From: Takakia lepidozioides
Taxonomy: Eukaryota > Streptophyta > Takakiopsida > Takakiales > Takakiaceae
Length of the DNA: 64,000 nucleotides
Reading direction: 5' to 3'
Assembly (NCBI GenBank): GCA_030704615.1
Contig: CM060732.1
Location: forward strand, 67,809,053-67,873,052
The position numbers and the translations under genes are program-made. The notes beneath the pieces were generated by a model. That model saw only the letters and a list, made by a program, of their open reading frames with translations. It had not been told where the DNA came from and ran no database searches. Position 1 is the first letter of the stretch. Every line of letters starts with the position of its first letter. Below are positions 60,101-64,000 of the stretch, one piece after another.

Positions 60101-60799
60101 GCTGGTCACTGCGTAGTGTCCATATGGAACATTCATTTTAAGTTCCTGATAAACACTTTCCTGCAAGTTACCTTGGGTGTGACAGGGTTCAATTTGGCCC
60201 TAGCCGTGTAGTCATATCTCTGGATGTAGTGATTGCGGATCCAGTCTTAGTTTCTAGGTCAGCTAGAGCGACTGCAGAAAAGGTTAACAATCATTTACAG
60301 GCCAAATAAAAGAACCTGCAAGATGCGGTTGGTACGCAGCTTCTCCTGGTACTCGCGGATGGAATTGGCCGCCTCCTCTGTGCTCAGATGATAGGTCCCA
60401 TGTCCACTTTTCTGAGTCAACCATCAAATGCCTATCAAATTTTATCTGAAAAGCTTTGCTGAAGAAAAGGTATGTGTGAAGATGAAAGCTCAATTCTTAC
60501 ATGTGACTGATTCATTCAGAATCAGCAAGCAGAGACTGATGAGGACATATTCATGGTGACGTGGCTTATGACTTCTCCATTTTCTTTCAAGATAGTTTCG
60601 CTACCTTCATGTATGGTGGACAGTCAGGATGCGACATGGTTAGAGTTTCATGAACTTTTTGTTGCAGCGTTTGCTGGCGTTTTTCGCGCAGCTCTTCTGC
60701 CGTCTTCGGCACTGGCGCTGTGCGGTTCGTGTCGAGGTTCAACTTCGGACTACATTGGTGCCTTCTAAAAGAATTGCGCGACACAGCTTTGGTGTCCAT
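45105..60799 (-). CDS. Very long multi-exon gene: coiled-coil N-terminus, Ser/Pro/Arg-rich disordered remainder (unrecognised)
   Basis: The following exons join in phase, read 5' to 3' on the minus strand: 60799-60605, 60411-60316, 60219-60172 (or from 60245), 59665-59570, 59382-59215, 58632-58549, 58324-58180, 57546-57224, 56810-56570, 54651-53261, 52515-51952, 51583-50879, 50664-50485, 49434-48753, 47952-47673, 47425-47275, 46928-46329, 45377-45105. All use GT..AG borders. The start is MDTKAVSRNSFRRH and the product is about 2,070 aa. Residues 35-280 are charged and heptad-like (EELREKRQQTLQQKV, MQEVWREDQRKRIASLEEEF, ERALREEREKHERAAVDRRK). The rest is low-complexity Ser/Pro/Arg/Gly with recurring GCP motifs (PVGCPARI, SIGCPLVV), many SP sites and basic runs (FWKKRRRSSSP). 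I recognise no named domain. The layout suits a cytoskeletal or scaffold protein, but that is a guess. The last junction and the third exon are least certain. Confidence 0.65.
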
Positions 60800-62381
60800 T
60801 CTCACCGCAACTTTCCAACTTTTCAAACGTTTAGGAAAACATTTCTCTGTTTCTCTTTCTCCGAGACTATGTCCTCATGTCTCTCAAAAACCTTGTACAC
60901 ATCATATCTCATGCAGTGTATCTTTCTTCTCATTCTCAACCTCCACGTCCTTTTCTCCCTCCATCCTTCTCAACTAACAATTTACTAAAATTTCTCCTCT
61001 CCAGCATCCCTCCCATACTCAGCTTACACAAATCCTTTCCTGTCTCTCAATCTCTCTCCCTCTCCCCCATTCTTTCACTCGCGCACAATTTGGTTCTGTC
61101 ACTGAGAAGAGCAACGTAATTGCGAGCAGACCGAAACCAATCCACAGCACAGGCCGCGAGCGTCTCCAAGTTTCCCGCGCGCTTTCTTTGCCTGCGTAGC
61201 TATAGCGCAGGTAGCGCAGGGCCGCAGTTAGTTGGGAACTTGGAGACGCTCGTTTTTTACTATTCTCATACTTTTTTTGTTTTTGTTTTTGTTTTCGTTT
61301 AAGCAAAATCGTTGGACACTTTTATTTCTTAAAAGGGGCCACTCAGGCCTGGTAATCAAATTAAAAAGCAAGGAAAAAATGTATTTGTGTACAAAATAGA
61401 TCGAGTGAGCAGTCGCTCCCAGGTTTCCTCTATTTAAATGCTTAAAAAATTTAAATTTTATTAAATAAATTTTCAGGGCCATTGTCCCCTGTCATCCAAA
61501 AACAAATAAAAAAATAAAAAATTACTAGGTGTAACAGGCAAATAATATTTTTCAGGATAAATATATAGTCTACATATAATGGGGTTCAAAAATAGTCGAG
61601 TCTTATTTGTAATAACAAGGAAAAAACAAAGAGCAGAATCAGTTTTTCTAAAGTTTTCTAAATTCTTTAATCGTCTGTGATATAACTGTCATTAACTGTC
61701 GTACCCCTTTGTGTGTAACGAGATTGCCCCTCCAAACAAGAGATTGATCGAAATCTTGGCGATGATGAAGTATATAGCTTGCAGTCACTGATCCACAGCC
61801 ATTCTTTTGTTTTCAGTTCCATCACAGAGCCTGGCGATGCTCAGTTGCAGCTGATTGTTGAGAGAGCAAGGGATTCGCTCAGTGGAAGAATGTCCTCATT
61901 GCATTATGCCCGCAAAGCAGAGAGTGTCTGACAGATGAGAGGCAATGCAAGAAAAATGTACTCAGTAGACTGCTTGCATCTAGCTTTGTGGCCACTTGCT
62001 TCCAGAGCAAGAACAGGAAAGGGGTGTAGAGCCAGGGTGGGGCTCATACAGCTCAATCTGGGGAAAAACTCGCAAGTGGTAATAACCAATAGGTGTGTTC
62101 TGTTGGATAGTTCTCTTGCAGTTTTCTTCCACTTGACTCACCAGAGTAGGGATGGTCTACCAAGGACCACCAAAGCACAGCAGCAAATAAAGTGATCGAG
62201 GAATGCCATCCATAGCAGTGACAGGACCTGCTATAACCTGACCAGCTCTTCAAAACTAGCTACAGAATTTTGACTGAAGAACAATGTAGAACCTGCACTA
62301 GTGTTACGGAGACTTTCTCCAGAAAATGGTACAGAGGAAACTCTAGGAATGGTTTTACGACAAGGCGCTACCTGGCTACTA
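60800..62381. other. Intergenic: promoter side of the long gene and 3' flank of the prolyl hydroxylase gene
   Basis: CT-rich sequence at 60840-61090 would be the 5' leader or core promoter of the minus-strand long gene. A hairpin lies at 61158-61251. T- and A-rich sequence follows (61260-61700). No other gene was seen. Confidence 0.4.
61158..61251. repeat. Nested inverted repeat upstream of the long gene
   Basis: Outer arms gagcgtctccaagtttccc (61158 onward) and gggaacttggagacgctc (ending 61251) pair over about 19 bp with one mismatch. Between them, cctgcg (61191-61196) pairs with cgcagg (61206-61211, again at 61215-61220). It lies about 360-450 bp upstream of the ATG at 60799. Confidence 0.8.
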
Positions 62382-64000
62382 CTACATCCATAATTCAGGT
62401 GAGTCACGAATCCACTTTGTTGCAACCCACTTCTCCCCTTTGATTACCGGACAGCTCCCATGTAATGCAGTCTGTTGAAAGCGAAACGTGAATTGAACAT
62501 TAAGACAACACCTACCCATACAGAGCACATCTACCACTTGGTTCACAACATACGAGACTTTCAAAGCAGTAAAACATGCTCATTGAAGCATGCTTCTAAT
62601 ACTATTCCAACATGAGAGGGAGGCAGAGGCAAACAATCAAATAACAAATGTATAGGATGCAACCGCCATTCGATATTGCATCCAAGAAGGTAGCCAGAAG
62701 ACAAGTGGGGATGTTGGCATTAATGCAACAAAGCCATAGCCAAAATTAGTGTTTACCTTGTCAAACGTGCGATTGGGTAGCATGGAGTAGAAAAGTAGAG
62801 CATCCCCTTGCCGAGGCTTCACTTTCAAACCAATGCAGTCCTTGTAATTGTAGCCTATGTCCATGTTCTGATAGTTCTGTCAAGTACACACTTTGGAATC
62901 AGACAAATTATGAAAAGCTATGGATTACCATTCAACTCACAAATACTAAATTATGAAAAGCTATGGATTACCCTTCAACTCACAAATACTAAATTAGGAA
63001 AGAGCTAATCTCAAAGTGTCAAATGTTGTGGCGGATTAGACAAGTAATTATCTGGAACAGAGAAGGGAAAAACTTGAAGAGCTATGGTATCTTCTTACCT
63101 CATAAGGAAACATAGTCTCTCCACCTTCCTCCACATCAGAGAGGTACAGGAGAAATGATGCCATCTGAATCACAATTTATAAACATGGACGACCAAAAAG
63201 TTGCAATGAGAGTAATGTAGCTTTACATGGTGCTTGCCTGTACTCAGTCTAGGGACAAGCTGCACATCGTGTCTGTGAGCAGACAATACACAAGATGGAG
63301 AAATGCAGAGAGAATGGACCAGCTGTCCTTAGGAGAAGCTGGAAAGGCAGAGCTTGGGATCGCCACTGCCTATTCCACCTACCCAGAGAGAAATGTTACT
63401 CTCTGCCAGTCCTATATAAACTTGGCCATGACGGACCTTTGGGGCATGGTGAAGTTGACAGTTGTCCTCAGGGAATGCATGAGAGGGTTTCTATCCACTT
63501 GGACATGAAACTGAGCTTGAGATTGAAATAGCACTAGCATGCCAACTTTAATGCATTATAAGGGATTAAGTGTGGATTTGAATGCAGGTAAAACAATCAC
63601 AAAAAGAAATGTAATGGTGATTTTAGCACTGCTATTAAAGCCCTATACCCTAGAAAGATGTGGCTGCAGCAGAGTAAACCTAAGAGATAGACTGAGAAAG
63701 TGACAGATACCCGCTGACTCCTCTGAGGTCCATACTCAGCTGGATTGAACACATCATAATGACAATTGTACTTCTGGCCCAGTTCGTATCGCAAGACATT
63801 GAATGCCTGCCACAATCCACTTGTGCATATTAGCCAAGCAGAAAAGCTGAGAGAACAAATACACAGAGAAGAAACTGCCAAACCTTGCCCCATCACAGCA
63901 ACAATCCATTTGCTTTTTCTCTCTTTCACCCCAAACCAGAAGGTGGAAACAAAGTTTCGCCTAAACATACCTCACAGCTCAACGCATGACCGGAGAGGAC
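62382..64000 (-). CDS. Prolyl 4-hydroxylase, P4H9-like (3' part; 5' exons beyond the window)
   Basis: Fe(II)/2-oxoglutarate-dependent enzyme of the secretory pathway that hydroxylates proline in cell-wall glycoproteins and peptides. The four 3' exons are clear: 63806-63711, 63164-63099, 62876-62757 and 62471-62382 (TAG at 62384-62382), all phase 0. They encode AFNVLRYELGQKYNCHYDVF with the iron-binding H-x-D (HYD), NPAEYGPQRSQR, MASFLLYLSDVEEGGETMFP, NYKDCIGLKVKPRQGDALLF and ALHGSCPVIKGEKWVATKWI. The last of these carries the distal iron His and the 2-oxoglutarate-binding Lys. The FNPAEYGPQ and GEKWVATKWIRD wording is that of the P4H9/At4g33910 branch. All catalytic residues are present. A further exon may end at 63971 (GTATGT donor), but its sequence is not recognisable. 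No C-terminal ShKT domain is present. Confidence 0.9.
62905..62993. repeat. 43-bp tandem duplication in a P4H intron
   Basis: aaattatgaaaagctatgga and the following bases are repeated at 62905 and 62948 with one or two differences, within the intron between exons 63099 and 62876. Confidence 0.9.

Overview
The window looks like nuclear DNA of a land plant. Spliceosomal introns with GT..AG borders, two intron-poor PLS-class PPR-DYW editing factors, a plant 3/3 haemoglobin with the three classical globin intron positions, a P4H9-like prolyl 4-hydroxylase and a homologue of the plant-specific Arabidopsis At1g01500 protein all point there. The PPR-DYW motif style and a tyrosine-recombinase retroelement suggest a non-seed plant (lycophyte, fern or bryophyte) rather than a flowering plant. 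That placement is inference; I cannot name the species.

Layout. 1-3997: degenerate sequence and the right-hand part of a CACTA (En/Spm) DNA transposon, with a decayed Transposase_24-type gene, a GC-rich subterminal repeat zone and a CACTACAGG-type terminus. 4228-9289: a decayed tyrosine-recombinase (Ngaro/DIRS-like) retrotransposon with Gag, RT/RNase H, recombinase and an A1...B1-A2-B2 split-direct-repeat layout. 9290-16491: mostly non-coding, with a 393-bp MITE-like element, a small LEA-like gene (minus strand) and tandem repeats. 16492-18723: PPR-DYW gene 1 (minus). 19383-23026: a 3.6-kb LINE with a 14-bp target-site duplication and its endonuclease core deleted. 24244-25062: a broken, unrecognised minus-strand coding segment. 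26551-28923: PPR-DYW gene 2 (plus), a paralogue of gene 1 in the opposite orientation.

29150-42130: an inverted segmental duplication. Its left arm carries a dead copy and its right arm the intact copy of the At1g01500-type gene. Between the arms lie a five-exon haemoglobin gene (31631-33475, minus) and a repeat-rich AT-rich stretch (34.0-38.4 kb). 45105-60799: one long minus-strand gene that I assembled from about 18 phase-compatible exons; it would encode about 2,070 residues, with a coiled-coil-like first quarter and a very long Ser/Pro/Arg-rich disordered remainder, and I do not recognise it. 62382-64000: the 3' part of a P4H9-like prolyl 4-hydroxylase (minus), running off the window.

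The genes do not form a pathway; this is ordinary plant chromosome with unrelated genes between transposons. The two observations I rate highest are the haemoglobin, whose first exon reads like an organelle transit peptide joined in phase to a classical plant globin, and the split-direct-repeat tyrosine-recombinase retroelement. Exon borders come from reading splice sites and phases by eye. Several long open frames here begin with TTG or GTG, so I moved starts to ATG where the sequence allowed.
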